A stretch of 64,000 nucleotides of DNA from Robertmurraya andreesenii (GTDB taxonomy: Bacteria > Bacillota > Bacilli > Bacillales > Cytobacillaceae). The translations under genes were made by a program, and so were the position numbers. Of the stretch, positions 1 to 7,574 are shown in pieces. The notes beneath the pieces were generated by a model. It had not been told where the DNA came from. It made no database searches and worked only from the letters and a program-made list of their open reading frames with translations. The stretch's first letter is position 1. Each line of letters opens with the position of its first letter. The stretch spans positions 1 through 64,000 of the forward strand of contig NZ_JAUSTU010000003.1 of assembly GCF_030813005.1 (NCBI RefSeq), in the 5' to 3' direction.

Positions 1-17
1 TGTTTTGTTCTTGGCAT
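1..17 (-). CDS. Start of a gene running off the left edge
   Basis: Only the first codons (MPRTK) are visible on the minus strand, starting with ATG at 17. An AAGGAGG ribosome binding site lies upstream, between this start and the stop of the 196-residue gene at 64. It would be the third gene of the left-edge recombinase operon, which fits the multi-gene layout of Tn554-type elements. Nothing can be said about its product. Confidence 0.35.
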
Positions 18-63
18 GATGTTAACCTCCTTGGTACATTAGGCAGTATAAAATAAAATACTC

Positions 64-654
64 TTATTGTCCAAGTTCATTTTGGGGCTTATGAGATAAC
101 TGTTCATAAACTGCGCGGAAGAAGTTTGCTAACTTTGATCTAATTTCTCTTCCACCATACTTATAATGATGACTTTTCCTAGTTGTTTTTAGACCGTTGT
201 TATTTAGCCACCAAATCCATTTTTTCTCAGCTTCATCAACATCCAAATCAAGAAGTGATTGGAGTTTGGGGTATTTTTCGTTTAGAAATAAAATAATTCG
301 ATATATGTACCCAGAGTATTTACTAAAGAAGACTCTTAGACCAATTTCATCATTAAACAATCTGTGGAACATAACATATTTCAGTTCTAAAGCAAAGTTA
401 TGATTTTCGGAAGTGAAATTTACATTTTTACGTTTTTGTGTATATTTTTTGAATTGTTCCTTAAAGTTAGGAATAATACCAATGTCATTTACATTCCAAC
501 TATCACTAACTAAAAAGTAATCATCATAAACTAACTCTGTTATTACCTTCCCATCTCTAGAAATTTCCTTAACCTCATAAGAGGAAAGAGTAGATGTGAT
601 TAAATCCCAATATTCACTTTTTTGAATTGGATTACTTGCTACTTTGTTTTCCAA
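64..654 (-). CDS. TnpB-like N-terminal segment, probably a truncated recombinase subunit
   Basis: A 196-residue protein directly downstream of the TnpA-like recombinase (29 bases apart, same strand), so co-transcribed. From memory of the family, its middle and C-terminal parts (FLNEKYPKLQSLLDLD, WWLNNNG, ANFFRAVYEQL) resemble the start of Tn554-type TnpB, a recombinase of over 600 residues. The core-binding and catalytic domains are missing: the frame stops with TAA at 64, and a new gene seems to start at 17. It is therefore either a truncated TnpB or a stand-alone accessory protein. It has no catalytic tyrosine-recombinase motif. The family link is inference, not a database result. Confidence 0.5.
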   Translation of the reverse strand: MENKVASNPIQKSEYWDLITSTLSSYEVKEISRDGKVITELVYDDYFLVSDSWNVNDIGIIPNFKEQFKKYTQKRKNVNFTSENHNFALELKYVMFHRLFNDEIGLRVFFSKYSGYIYRIILFLNEKYPKLQSLLDLDVDEAEKKWIWWLNNNGLKTTRKSHHYKYGGREIRSKLANFFRAVYEQLSHKPQNELGQ

Positions 655-683
655 AGTTTATCCTCCTTAAATATCAATCTAGA

Positions 684-1862
684 TTAAAAGGGAACTAAAT
701 CATCAGGAATATTTGAATTAATTTCATCCTCTGTGATTTTACTCTTCCCAATCTCAAAAACGTGAGAGACTTTCTCCCAATCTTTACGAATATCATCTTC
801 AGATGGGTGGATGTATAAGTCTATCGTTGTTTGTATTTGTGCATGTCCTAAACGCTCTTGTACCGCTTTAATGTTCTTAGTTTTAAGATAAAACATTGTC
901 CCATGAGTATGACGAAAAATATGTGGTGTAATATGTATGCCTGTTTTTCTCTCAATCTCTTTAAAAGTTGCGTAGACATCCGAATAGGTGAGAGGTTGTC
1001 CAGCATTCTTTCCCCAAATTTTAACAAATACAAAGTTATGGTCTGGATTATATTCATCAATTACCTCATACAAGTAATCATCATATAAGTCCATTAGTCC
1101 TTGAGAAATATCTATTTTCCGTTCACCAGTCTTCAATTTCCCGCCATTTGGTAATTCGCCTCTATCAGTTAACTGAATTTTATGCTCCCTTTTTCTAGCA
1201 TCAAAAAGAAAATCTTCAAGGAATAAAGAGAGGACCTCACCTATACGTAATCCACTTTCAAAAAGTAACCTTACTAAGAATCGATCCCTAATGTTTGTAG
1301 TAGATTGATAGATTTCATCAACCTGTTCTTTTGTAAATATTTTAACTCTATTTCTTCTTGGTTCATCTAATTTAAGGATATTTTTAGTGGTGGGTTTACC
1401 CTTATTCACATGATGTAAGAAGCCCTTATACCCATTTCCACCTGCACCTACAAACATCTTCTTCATTAGTTTCTCGACAATATCTGAATCAATTAGCTCG
1501 TTTCGGTATAGATAATCGTAAAAGTTTGTAACTACTGTAAGGTAAGTATTAACTGTCTTCGCACTACGTTTGGCTGGTAATTTTTTATGAGGTACTACTT
1601 TATTGCTTTCATATGGATTTCTTAGCCAAGCAATAAAGTTAGATAATTTTTCAAAGCTCACATCCTGATAATCTATTCCAATTTGTTCTAAGTATGTAAA
1701 GTAGAATTTCAAAGCCGTACAGTAAGTCCTTAAAGTATTGCTACTATCCTCTCTGTTATGTAAATACTTCATATACTTAGCAACAGGTTCTACAGGTAAC
1801 CCATCTGCTCTAATAAGAAGAAATGCTTTTCTATTTTCTACAGTTACCTCAACTATCCTCAT
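684..1862 (-). CDS. Tyrosine recombinase, Tn554 TnpA-like
   Basis: A 392-residue site-specific recombinase that would cut and rejoin the ends of the element through a covalent 3'-phosphotyrosine. An N-terminal core-binding domain of about 170 residues is followed by the catalytic domain with all expected residues: R206 (SGLRIGEV), H314 and R317 (HIFRH), H340 (LGH) and nucleophile Y350 (DLYIHP). The overall layout and the start match the TnpA class of Tn554-type elements as I remember it. The ATG at 1862 is preceded by a GGAGG-like site. It heads a minus-strand operon reading toward the window edge. No frameshift is visible, so it may be active. Confidence 0.85.
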   Translation of the reverse strand: MRIVEVTVENRKAFLLIRADGLPVEPVAKYMKYLHNREDSSNTLRTYCTALKFYFTYLEQIGIDYQDVSFEKLSNFIAWLRNPYESNKVVPHKKLPAKRSAKTVNTYLTVVTNFYDYLYRNELIDSDIVEKLMKKMFVGAGGNGYKGFLHHVNKGKPTTKNILKLDEPRRNRVKIFTKEQVDEIYQSTTNIRDRFLVRLLFESGLRIGEVLSLFLEDFLFDARKREHKIQLTDRGELPNGGKLKTGERKIDISQGLMDLYDDYLYEVIDEYNPDHNFVFVKIWGKNAGQPLTYSDVYATFKEIERKTGIHITPHIFRHTHGTMFYLKTKNIKAVQERLGHAQIQTTIDLYIHPSEDDIRKDWEKVSHVFEIGKSKITEDEINSNIPDDLVPF

Positions 1863-2151
1863 GATATAACCTCCAATCCTTTTATTATCTTAATAGTGGC
1901 TCTGCTCATAAAAGTACTATCCTTATTGTTTCTTTAAAGGTCCTCGAAACTATCGTTTCTGCGGAGTGCTATCCTCGCACCGAGGCTACGTCCTCTTGAA
2001 AACAAACAAACGTTCTTTAGTTTATATATTCATATTAAACTTTTGAAACCATATATTCAACCATTATTTAACTAATATATTATGTAAATAAAAAAGGATA
2101 ATTAGCCCTCATAATAGACTAACTATCCTATAATAAATAATCTATATTTAA

Positions 2152-2529
2152 TTCAAAGGGGCATCTTGGGCTGCTTTAATTGTTGGTGTTGGTGCTTATC
2201 TCATCGGTTTGTTTAATGCAGGAATGGAGTTGAACGAGAAGGGCTATTATTTTGCCATTTTAATATTCGGACTTTATTCATCTGTATCCCTACAAAAAGC
2301 TGTAAGGGATAGGGACGAGGGAATCCCTGTAACGAGCATTTACTATGGTATTAGTTGGTTTGCCCTTATCGTATCGATTTCATTAATGGGAATCGGTTTA
2401 TACAACGCAGGAAGTATCGTACTAAGCGAAAAAGGCTTTTATGGCATGGCCTTTGTTCTTAGCCTATTTGCAGCGATAACCGTTCAAAAGAATGTGAGAG
2501 ATACACAAAGGGCGAGGGAAAAAGATTGA
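2152..2529 (+). pseudogene. 5'-truncated yiaA-type inner membrane protein gene
   Basis: The frame reads FKGASWAALIVGVGAYLIG and continues into a YiaA/YiaB-family protein with two repeats of a two-helix membrane unit (GYYFAILIFGLYSSVSLQKAVRD and GFYGMAFVLSLFAAITVQKNVRD). In intact family members the FxGAxW segment lies a few residues after the start methionine. Here a TAA stop directly precedes the TTC codon at 2152, with no start codon or ribosome binding site. The first in-frame ATG is at 2209, inside the first helix. The 5' end was evidently removed by insertion of the adjacent element. A 106-residue product from 2209 is possible but has no convincing ribosome binding site. Confidence 0.7.
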
Positions 2530-2620
2530 AAGCAGTTAGAATCAGTTTTCTGAAGATAGACAAATTCCCTTTAATTTTCTATCAATATAATGTAAACTAA
2601 TCCATATGTGAATATGTCTT

Positions 2621-2795
2621 GCAGAGATTAGGTGCTAACTTGTTAGCTAAAAAAGGGAATTCGGTGAAAATCCGAAGCTGTTTCCGCAACTGTAAGTGCT
2701 GATGAAATAAGAAATACCACTGTTTGTTTCTAAACAAATGGGAAGGTTCTTAAAGTAAGATGATGCATGAGCCAGGAGACCTGCCTATTCTTGAA
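2621..2795 (+). promoter_or_regulatory. Cobalamin riboswitch
   Basis: The conserved adenosylcobalamin aptamer landmarks are in order: GGGAATTCGGTGAAAATCCG near 2654, the TTTCCGCAACTGTAAG segment, and the B12 box GAGCCAGGAGACCTGCC at 2768-2784. The element precedes a terminator and then two genes for corrinoid handling. This placement fits ligand-induced transcription termination. The 5' limit is approximate. Confidence 0.93.
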
Positions 2796-2882
2796 CGTAT
2801 TTTGCTCTTCGGAAGTTAAGAGGATTGTACGGCAGTGTTTCTATTTTATAGGTCAGCCTTGATCAGAATTAATAGAATGATA

Positions 2883-2913
2883 GCCGTCCAATTTTTATGG
2901 GCGGCTTTTTTAT
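2883..2913 (+). terminator. Intrinsic terminator of the cobalamin riboswitch
   Basis: GCCGTCCA pairs with TGGGCGGC over 8 bp around a 7-base loop and is followed by TTTTTT. It lies between the B12 box and the first regulated gene, as expected for an expression platform. Confidence 0.85.
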
Positions 2914-2970
2914 GATCTCGAAGACTCGTTCTGCAGCTATTCACGAAAAAAAAGAGAGGAGGAATGAATA

Positions 2971-3492
2971 TTGAAAAAGGATTCTCGCTATCTATGCTAT
3001 CCATTTATGCGTGAGTCAGCTTCAACAGTAGACTTTGAAATCAGGACCGATTCATTGACGACTCGAATTGGACAAGCCGCTTCGCAAACACAGGATTTAC
3101 CTGTCGTACATAGTGATTTAATAGATTTGCTCCCAATGGCCTATCATTTAAATGGCTCAGCACGAGGAAAACTTGCCATATTCCCAGAAGATTTGGAACG
3201 GCTAAGTAAGATGTATGATTTTTACAAGGCGGAGGTTGAAGAGCAGATTCAGACCTTCCTTTTACCGCAAGGAACAGAAGCTGCATGCACACTCCATGTT
3301 TGTCGTAGTGAAGCAAAGAAATCGGTACGCGCTCTACATAAGGTTAGCTTGGAAAAAGAGATACCTGAAATCATGTTTGATTATGCCCATTTATTAGCGA
3401 ATGTCTTTTTCGTCATGGCGGTCTATGTCAATAGACAGCATGGGGTCGAGGAAATCCCTTTTATTAGTAAATCATATCCAACGAGAAAATAG
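2971..3492 (+). CDS. Divergent PduO-type cobalamin adenosyltransferase-like protein
   Basis: First gene behind the cobalamin riboswitch, 173 residues, TTG start eight bases after GAGGAGG. The C-terminal half (CRSEAKKSVRAL, then LLANVFFVMAVYVNRQ) resembles the helical core of PduO-type ATP:cob(I)alamin adenosyltransferases. That core has a CRxAER-like helix and a YLNRLSDxLF-like helix. The N-terminal ATP-binding segment rich in Gly and Thr (TKTGDxGxT) is not seen. The protein could be a non-catalytic or altered family member. It is 11 bases from btuF and clearly in the same operon. Riboswitch control supports a corrinoid-related role; the reaction itself is uncertain. Confidence 0.55.
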   Translation: MKKDSRYLCYPFMRESASTVDFEIRTDSLTTRIGQAASQTQDLPVVHSDLIDLLPMAYHLNGSARGKLAIFPEDLERLSKMYDFYKAEVEEQIQTFLLPQGTEAACTLHVCRSEAKKSVRALHKVSLEKEIPEIMFDYAHLLANVFFVMAVYVNRQHGVEEIPFISKSYPTRK

Positions 3493-3503
3493 GAGGAATC
3501 ACA

Positions 3504-4445
3504 ATGCCAAAAAATCTTATGAAATGGCTTTCTGCATTGATGCTCGTTTTTTTACTAGCAGCATGTAATTCTGCACAAGAGCCAGAAAAGCAGGACAAAG
3601 ATACAGAAAAGCAAGCTCCAAAAACTGAATCCTATACAGTGAAAGACGACACTGGAACAGACATCACATTTGATAAAGTGCCTGAAACGGTTGTTTCTCT
3701 TGCACCAAGCAATACGGAAATCCTATTTGCTTTGGGTGTAGGTGACAAAGTAGTCGGTGGTACTGATTTTGACAACTATCCAGAGGAAGCACAGAATATT
3801 GAGCGCGTCTCAGATTCCATGAACATTAATGCAGAAAAAATCATTGGACTAAAGCCTGACGTTGTCATTGCCTATACAATTGGAGAGGCCGACACTTTAA
3901 ACCCACTGAAGGATGCGGGGATTCCAGTATTCGTCATCCAATCTGCGACTTCATTTGATGACGTCTACGGTGACATTGATCAAATTGCCAAAGTGATGGG
4001 TGTTGAAGAAAAAGGCAAAGAATTAGTCGATGACATTCGTGGAAAAATTGCAGGAGTAGAGGAAAAGATCTCAAATGTATCAGATAAGAAAACCGTTTAT
4101 TTTGAAATTGATCCTACTCCGTTTACAACAGGAAAAAATACCTTCCAGCAGGAAATTTTAAATGCAGCTGGTGTTGAGAATATTTTTGCAGACCAAGAGG
4201 GATGGATTCAAGTTTCAGAAGAGGAAGTCATCAAGAGAAATCCTGCTATTATTGCCACCACTGTTAACTATGTCGAGGACCCGGTTGGAGATATTAAAGG
4301 TCGTGCCGGCTGGGATCAGCTAGACGCAGTGAAATCTGATCAGATTTTTGAATTAGATCCTGATGTCACATCTCGACCAGGACCAAGAATTGGAGAGGCA
4401 GTTGAACTCGTAGCAAAGATGGCCTATCCAGATCTATTTAAATAA
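3504..4445 (+). CDS. btuF: Cobalamin ABC transporter substrate-binding lipoprotein
   Basis: A 313-residue class III binding protein of the BtuF type. The N-terminus is a lipoprotein signal (hydrophobic segment ending LLAAC, with the lipidated cysteine at residue 21), followed by a charged linker rich in Glu and Lys. The body starts with the family segment DDTGTDITF and VSLAPSNTEILFALG. It would capture corrinoid outside the membrane and deliver it to BtuCD. The cobalamin riboswitch upstream makes B12 the likely ligand. The usual partners btuC and btuD do not follow: a strong terminator closes the operon directly after this gene. Confidence 0.88.
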   Translation: MPKNLMKWLSALMLVFLLAACNSAQEPEKQDKDTEKQAPKTESYTVKDDTGTDITFDKVPETVVSLAPSNTEILFALGVGDKVVGGTDFDNYPEEAQNIERVSDSMNINAEKIIGLKPDVVIAYTIGEADTLNPLKDAGIPVFVIQSATSFDDVYGDIDQIAKVMGVEEKGKELVDDIRGKIAGVEEKISNVSDKKTVYFEIDPTPFTTGKNTFQQEILNAAGVENIFADQEGWIQVSEEEVIKRNPAIIATTVNYVEDPVGDIKGRAGWDQLDAVKSDQIFELDPDVTSRPGPRIGEAVELVAKMAYPDLFK

Positions 4446-4455
4446 TTGTTTGAGA

Positions 4456-4496
4456 GTGACCGTTTTGAAATAAATTCGAAACGGTCACGTTTGTTT
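4456..4496 (+). terminator. Intrinsic terminator after btuF
   Basis: GTGACCGTTT pairs with AAACGGTCAC (10 bp) and is followed by GTTTGTTTT. It ends the riboswitch-controlled operon. Confidence 0.85.
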
Positions 4497-5072
4497 TGAC
4501 CAAGTCCTGACGATTAAAAAAACTATAAACAACTTAGCATTAAAAGGAATAAAAGTTTTTTTTATTTTTTTATAGATTTTTTTATTATTTCCTGTTAAGA
4601 TAAGCAAGTATTATTTATGGAGAGCAGATATTCAAATATCAGAGTCTTTCCAAGCAGATAATTTTGACCACTTTCTTCAAAATAAGAGAGTTAAGGCCAT
4701 ACGGACAGCCGGGTCAAGTGCCGATTGGCAACTTTGTTGCCTTATTGATTGAGTTAGAAGCTCAAATTTTATAAGTTGGTTACTTTACAACCAGTGCATA
4801 TTGCATATCAACTTGTGAAACGGTCAATAAGAGTGGTAAAAGTAATTATTTGCTATATAGACTCTGAACCTATTATTTGAATAAAGAAAAGCTCTTCTAT
4901 GATTCTGTCTATAAAAGAGTTCTGTTCAGATCTGTATGCTTTTCTTACGAATTCAAATGACCAACAAGCAAGTGGTGCGCATATATGCGTATGCACTTGC
5001 TTTTTTATTTGAGCAAAAACTTCAGTTCTGCCTATTTAGGTGAAAAAATCTAATTTAAAGGGGAAATGAAAA
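4497..5072 (+). other. Long gene-free leader upstream of the carboxynorspermidine genes
   Basis: No gene is seen in 575 bases. The first part is very AT-rich (4555-4610). From about 4690 there is a run of short perfect hairpins: GGCAAC/GTTGCC near 4726, TTGAG/CTCAA near 4750 and TGGTT/AACCA near 4777. It then ends in a strong terminator at 4966-5008, directly before the first gene. GC-richer motifs such as GGCCATACGGACAGCCGGGTC near 4696 look like structured RNA. I could not match this to a riboswitch class I know. A transcription attenuator or unassigned riboswitch is possible. Confidence 0.4.
4966..5008 (+). terminator. Terminator in the leader of the carboxynorspermidine operon
   Basis: AAGCAAGTG pairs with CACTTGCTT, with a second inner palindrome CGCATATATGCG, and is followed by TTTTTT. 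It lies 65 bases upstream of the first gene. It may act as a regulated attenuator, or may end an upstream leader transcript. Confidence 0.75.
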
Positions 5073-6311
5073 ATGGGTAAAGCACTTATCATTGGTTGTG
5101 GCGGTGTGGCATCTGTTGCCATCCACAAATGTGTCCAAAACAGCGAGGTATTCGAAGAAATTTGTATTGCGAGTCGTACAAAGTCAAAATGTGACGACCT
5201 AAAAGCAAAGCTAGATGGAGGCAAAACAAAGATCACAACAGCACAAGTGGATGCCGACAATGTGGACGAGCTGATTGCTCTCATAGAAGAGGTAAAACCG
5301 GATATCGTCATGAATTTGGCCCTCCCATATCAAGACTTAACGATTATGGATGCGTGCTTAGCAACGAAGACGCATTATTTAGATACAGCGAACTATGAGC
5401 CAGAGGATACGGCTAAGTTTGAATACAAGTGGCAGTGGGAATACCGTGAGCGCTTTGAAAAAGCTGGCATTACCGCACTATTAGGAAGCGGCTTTGACCC
5501 AGGTGTTACAGGCGTATTTTCAGCACATGCTTTAAAGCATCACTTCGATGAAATTGAGTACATTGATATCCTTGACTGTAATGCAGGGGATCATGGCTAT
5601 CCATTCGCAACCAACTTCAATCCAGAAATTAATATTCGTGAAGTTTCAGCCAACGGAAGATACTGGGAAAACGGTGAATGGATCGAGACCAAGCCGATGG
5701 AAATCAAACGCGTCTATAACTTCCCAGAAATTGGCGAAAAGGATATGTACCTACTTTATCATGAGGAGCTAGAATCTCTTGCTCAAAACATTCCTGGATT
5801 AAAGCGAATTCGCTTCTTCATGACCTTTGGACAAAGCTATTTAACCCATTTAAAATGTCTTGAAAATGTTGGAATGACTTCCATCGAGCCAATAGAATTT
5901 GAAGGCAAGCAAATCATTCCACTTCAATTCTTAAAGGCGGTATTACCAGATCCAGCTTCTCTAGGCCCGCGTACAAAAGGAAAAACAAACATCGGCTGTA
6001 TTTTCCGCGGTAAGAAGGATGGCAAGGACAAAACCTATTATGTGTATAATGTTTGTGACCATGAGGAGTGCTTTAAAGAGGTAGGATCCCAGGCCGTTTC
6101 CTACACGACTGGAGTTCCAGCGATGATCGGTGCAATGATGATTATGACAGGTAAATGGAATAAGCCTGGCGTTTACAATATTGAGGAATTCGATCCAGAT
6201 CCATTCATGGAAGCATTAAACAAATGGGGACTTCCATGGAAAGAAAGCTTTGATCCAGAGCTAGTCGATACTGTGGCTGAAAATGAAAAAGAGCCGGAGC
6301 TAGTGCGATAA
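5073..6311 (+). CDS. Carboxynorspermidine/carboxyspermidine dehydrogenase (saccharopine dehydrogenase family)
   Basis: A 412-residue enzyme of the Lys1-like saccharopine dehydrogenase family. The N-terminal nucleotide-binding motif is GCGGVAS (residues 8-14), and the family segment ALLGSGFDPGVTGVF is present. With the next gene it forms the aspartate-semialdehyde route to polyamines. In that route, reductive condensation with diaminopropane or putrescine gives carboxynorspermidine or carboxyspermidine. The ATG at 5073 is chosen because AAAGGGG precedes it and the ATG seven bases upstream is in a frame that stops at once. The downstream gene starts one base after the stop, indicating translational coupling. 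Which diamine is used cannot be read from sequence. Confidence 0.9.
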   Translation: MGKALIIGCGGVASVAIHKCVQNSEVFEEICIASRTKSKCDDLKAKLDGGKTKITTAQVDADNVDELIALIEEVKPDIVMNLALPYQDLTIMDACLATKTHYLDTANYEPEDTAKFEYKWQWEYRERFEKAGITALLGSGFDPGVTGVFSAHALKHHFDEIEYIDILDCNAGDHGYPFATNFNPEINIREVSANGRYWENGEWIETKPMEIKRVYNFPEIGEKDMYLLYHEELESLAQNIPGLKRIRFFMTFGQSYLTHLKCLENVGMTSIEPIEFEGKQIIPLQFLKAVLPDPASLGPRTKGKTNIGCIFRGKKDGKDKTYYVYNVCDHEECFKEVGSQAVSYTTGVPAMIGAMMIMTGKWNKPGVYNIEEFDPDPFMEALNKWGLPWKESFDPELVDTVAENEKEPELVR

Positions 6312-6312
6312 G

Positions 6313-7440
6313 ATGAGGTTTGAAGAGTTACCAACACCTTGTTATGTAGTCGATGAAGAACTCCTTGAAAAAAATCTAAAAATCCTCAGAGGTGTCATGG
6401 ACCGGACCGGGGCAAAGATCATTCTTGCCCAGAAGGCTTTTTCCATGTACTCCACTTATCCGCTTATTCGCCAATACTTAAGTGGGACAGCGGCAAGTGG
6501 CCTTTATGAAGCAAGACTCGGCTATGAGGAAATGGGGAAGGAGAATCATGTCTTCTCCCCAGCTTACCGAGAGGATGAAATGGATGAGATTATTCACTAT
6601 TGTGATCACATCATTTTCAATTCTTTTTCTCAGGTGGAAAAGTATCGGGATCGGGTATTAAGTGCTGGAAAAAAGGTCGGTCTTCGCATCAATCCGGAGT
6701 GCTCCACCCAGGTCGGACATGAAATTTATAATCCTTGTGCTGTCGGGTCAAGGTTCGGGGTTACACTCGAGCAATTTCATCCTGAAGACTTAGAGGGGAT
6801 TTCTGGCTTTCATTTTCATACCTTATGCCAACAGAATTCAGACGACCTTGCCACTACATTAGATGCTGTGGAGGAAAAATTTGGTCCGTGGCTTGCCCAA
6901 ATGGAATGGATCAATTTCGGTGGCGGCCACCATATTACGAGAGAGGATTATGATATCCCATTACTCGAGGATTGTATTAGAAGAATGCAGGAAAAATACG
7001 GATTAGAAGTCTATCTTGAGCCAGGGGAAGCCGTTGCCTTGAATGCGGGTTACCTCGTGACAACGGTTCTTGATACGCTTCAGAATGGGATGGATATCGC
7101 CATCCTTGACACGTCTGCGTCCTGTCATATGCCTGATGTACTAGAGATGCCGTATCGGCCGCCTCTTTTTGATTCAGGCGAACCTGGGGAAAAGGCGTAT
7201 ACGTATCGACTTGGCGGACCTACTTGTCTTTCTGGTGATAATATTGGGGACTATTCATTCGATCAGCCTTTGAAAAGCGGCGACCGCCTCGTGTTTGGTG
7301 ATATGGCCATTTACTCAATGGTGAAGAATACAACCTTTAATGGAATGGCGCTGCCATCGATCGCTCTGAAAGGGAAAGACGGCGACTGCCGCATCATGCA
7401 TAAGTTTGGTTATGAAGATTTTAAGATGAGATTGACCTAA
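6313..7440 (+). CDS. nspC: Carboxynorspermidine decarboxylase
   Basis: A 375-residue PLP enzyme of the alanine-racemase-fold, group IV decarboxylase type. It removes the carboxyl group from carboxynorspermidine or carboxyspermidine to give norspermidine or spermidine. The likely Schiff-base lysine is K41 (ILAQKAFSMY). Further family landmarks are GFHFHTLCQQ, the glycine-rich INFGGGHH, LEPGEA and TASCHMPDVLEMPYRP. It follows the dehydrogenase with a single-base gap and is closed by a terminator, so the two genes form a complete two-step module. This pathway differs from the SpeD/SpeE route of B. subtilis. Confidence 0.93.
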   Translation: MRFEELPTPCYVVDEELLEKNLKILRGVMDRTGAKIILAQKAFSMYSTYPLIRQYLSGTAASGLYEARLGYEEMGKENHVFSPAYREDEMDEIIHYCDHIIFNSFSQVEKYRDRVLSAGKKVGLRINPECSTQVGHEIYNPCAVGSRFGVTLEQFHPEDLEGISGFHFHTLCQQNSDDLATTLDAVEEKFGPWLAQMEWINFGGGHHITREDYDIPLLEDCIRRMQEKYGLEVYLEPGEAVALNAGYLVTTVLDTLQNGMDIAILDTSASCHMPDVLEMPYRPPLFDSGEPGEKAYTYRLGGPTCLSGDNIGDYSFDQPLKSGDRLVFGDMAIYSMVKNTTFNGMALPSIALKGKDGDCRIMHKFGYEDFKMRLT

Positions 7441-7450
7441 AATGAAATAA

Positions 7451-7482
7451 AAAGTCACCTTCAATTAGAGGGTGACTTTTTT
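7451..7482 (+). terminator. Intrinsic terminator after nspC
   Basis: AAAGTCACC pairs with GGTGACTTT around an 11-base loop and is followed by TTT. Confidence 0.85.
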
Positions 7483-7574
7483 GATATTCATTTGATGGTA
7501 TCTATAGACACCAGAAATATAGGGTTTATAATGGAATTCGTAATTATTCTCAATTGTTAGGATCGTGGTACTTC

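Larger units (their letters stand above)
1..2151 (-). mobile_element. Terminal part of a Tn554-like tyrosine-recombinase element
   Basis: The segment carries a TnpA-like tyrosine recombinase, a TnpB-N-terminus-like gene and the start of a further gene, all on the minus strand. It ends where a broken yiaA reading frame begins at about 2152. In Tn554 the recombinase gene tnpA lies nearest one end and reads inward, as here. The 290-base stretch between the tnpA start and the junction is AT-rich. It contains a small imperfect inverted repeat (AGGATAATTAG at about 2096 against CTAACTATCCT near 2119-2129) and no gene. Tn554-type elements lack terminal inverted repeats, so the exact boundary is inferred from the yiaA frame. 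The other end is outside the window. Confidence 0.6.

Noticed and set aside
1930..2000. CRISPR-like or tRNA-like repeat near GAGTGCTATCCTCGCACCGAGG
   Set aside because: Only one copy, no periodicity and no cloverleaf; best seen as part of the mobile element end.
4690..4735. Cyclic di-GMP-I (GEMM) riboswitch
   Set aside because: GGCCATACGGACAGCCGGGT resembles the 3' half of some GEMM RNAs, but the conserved 5' part with the GCAAAGC segment is not found upstream.
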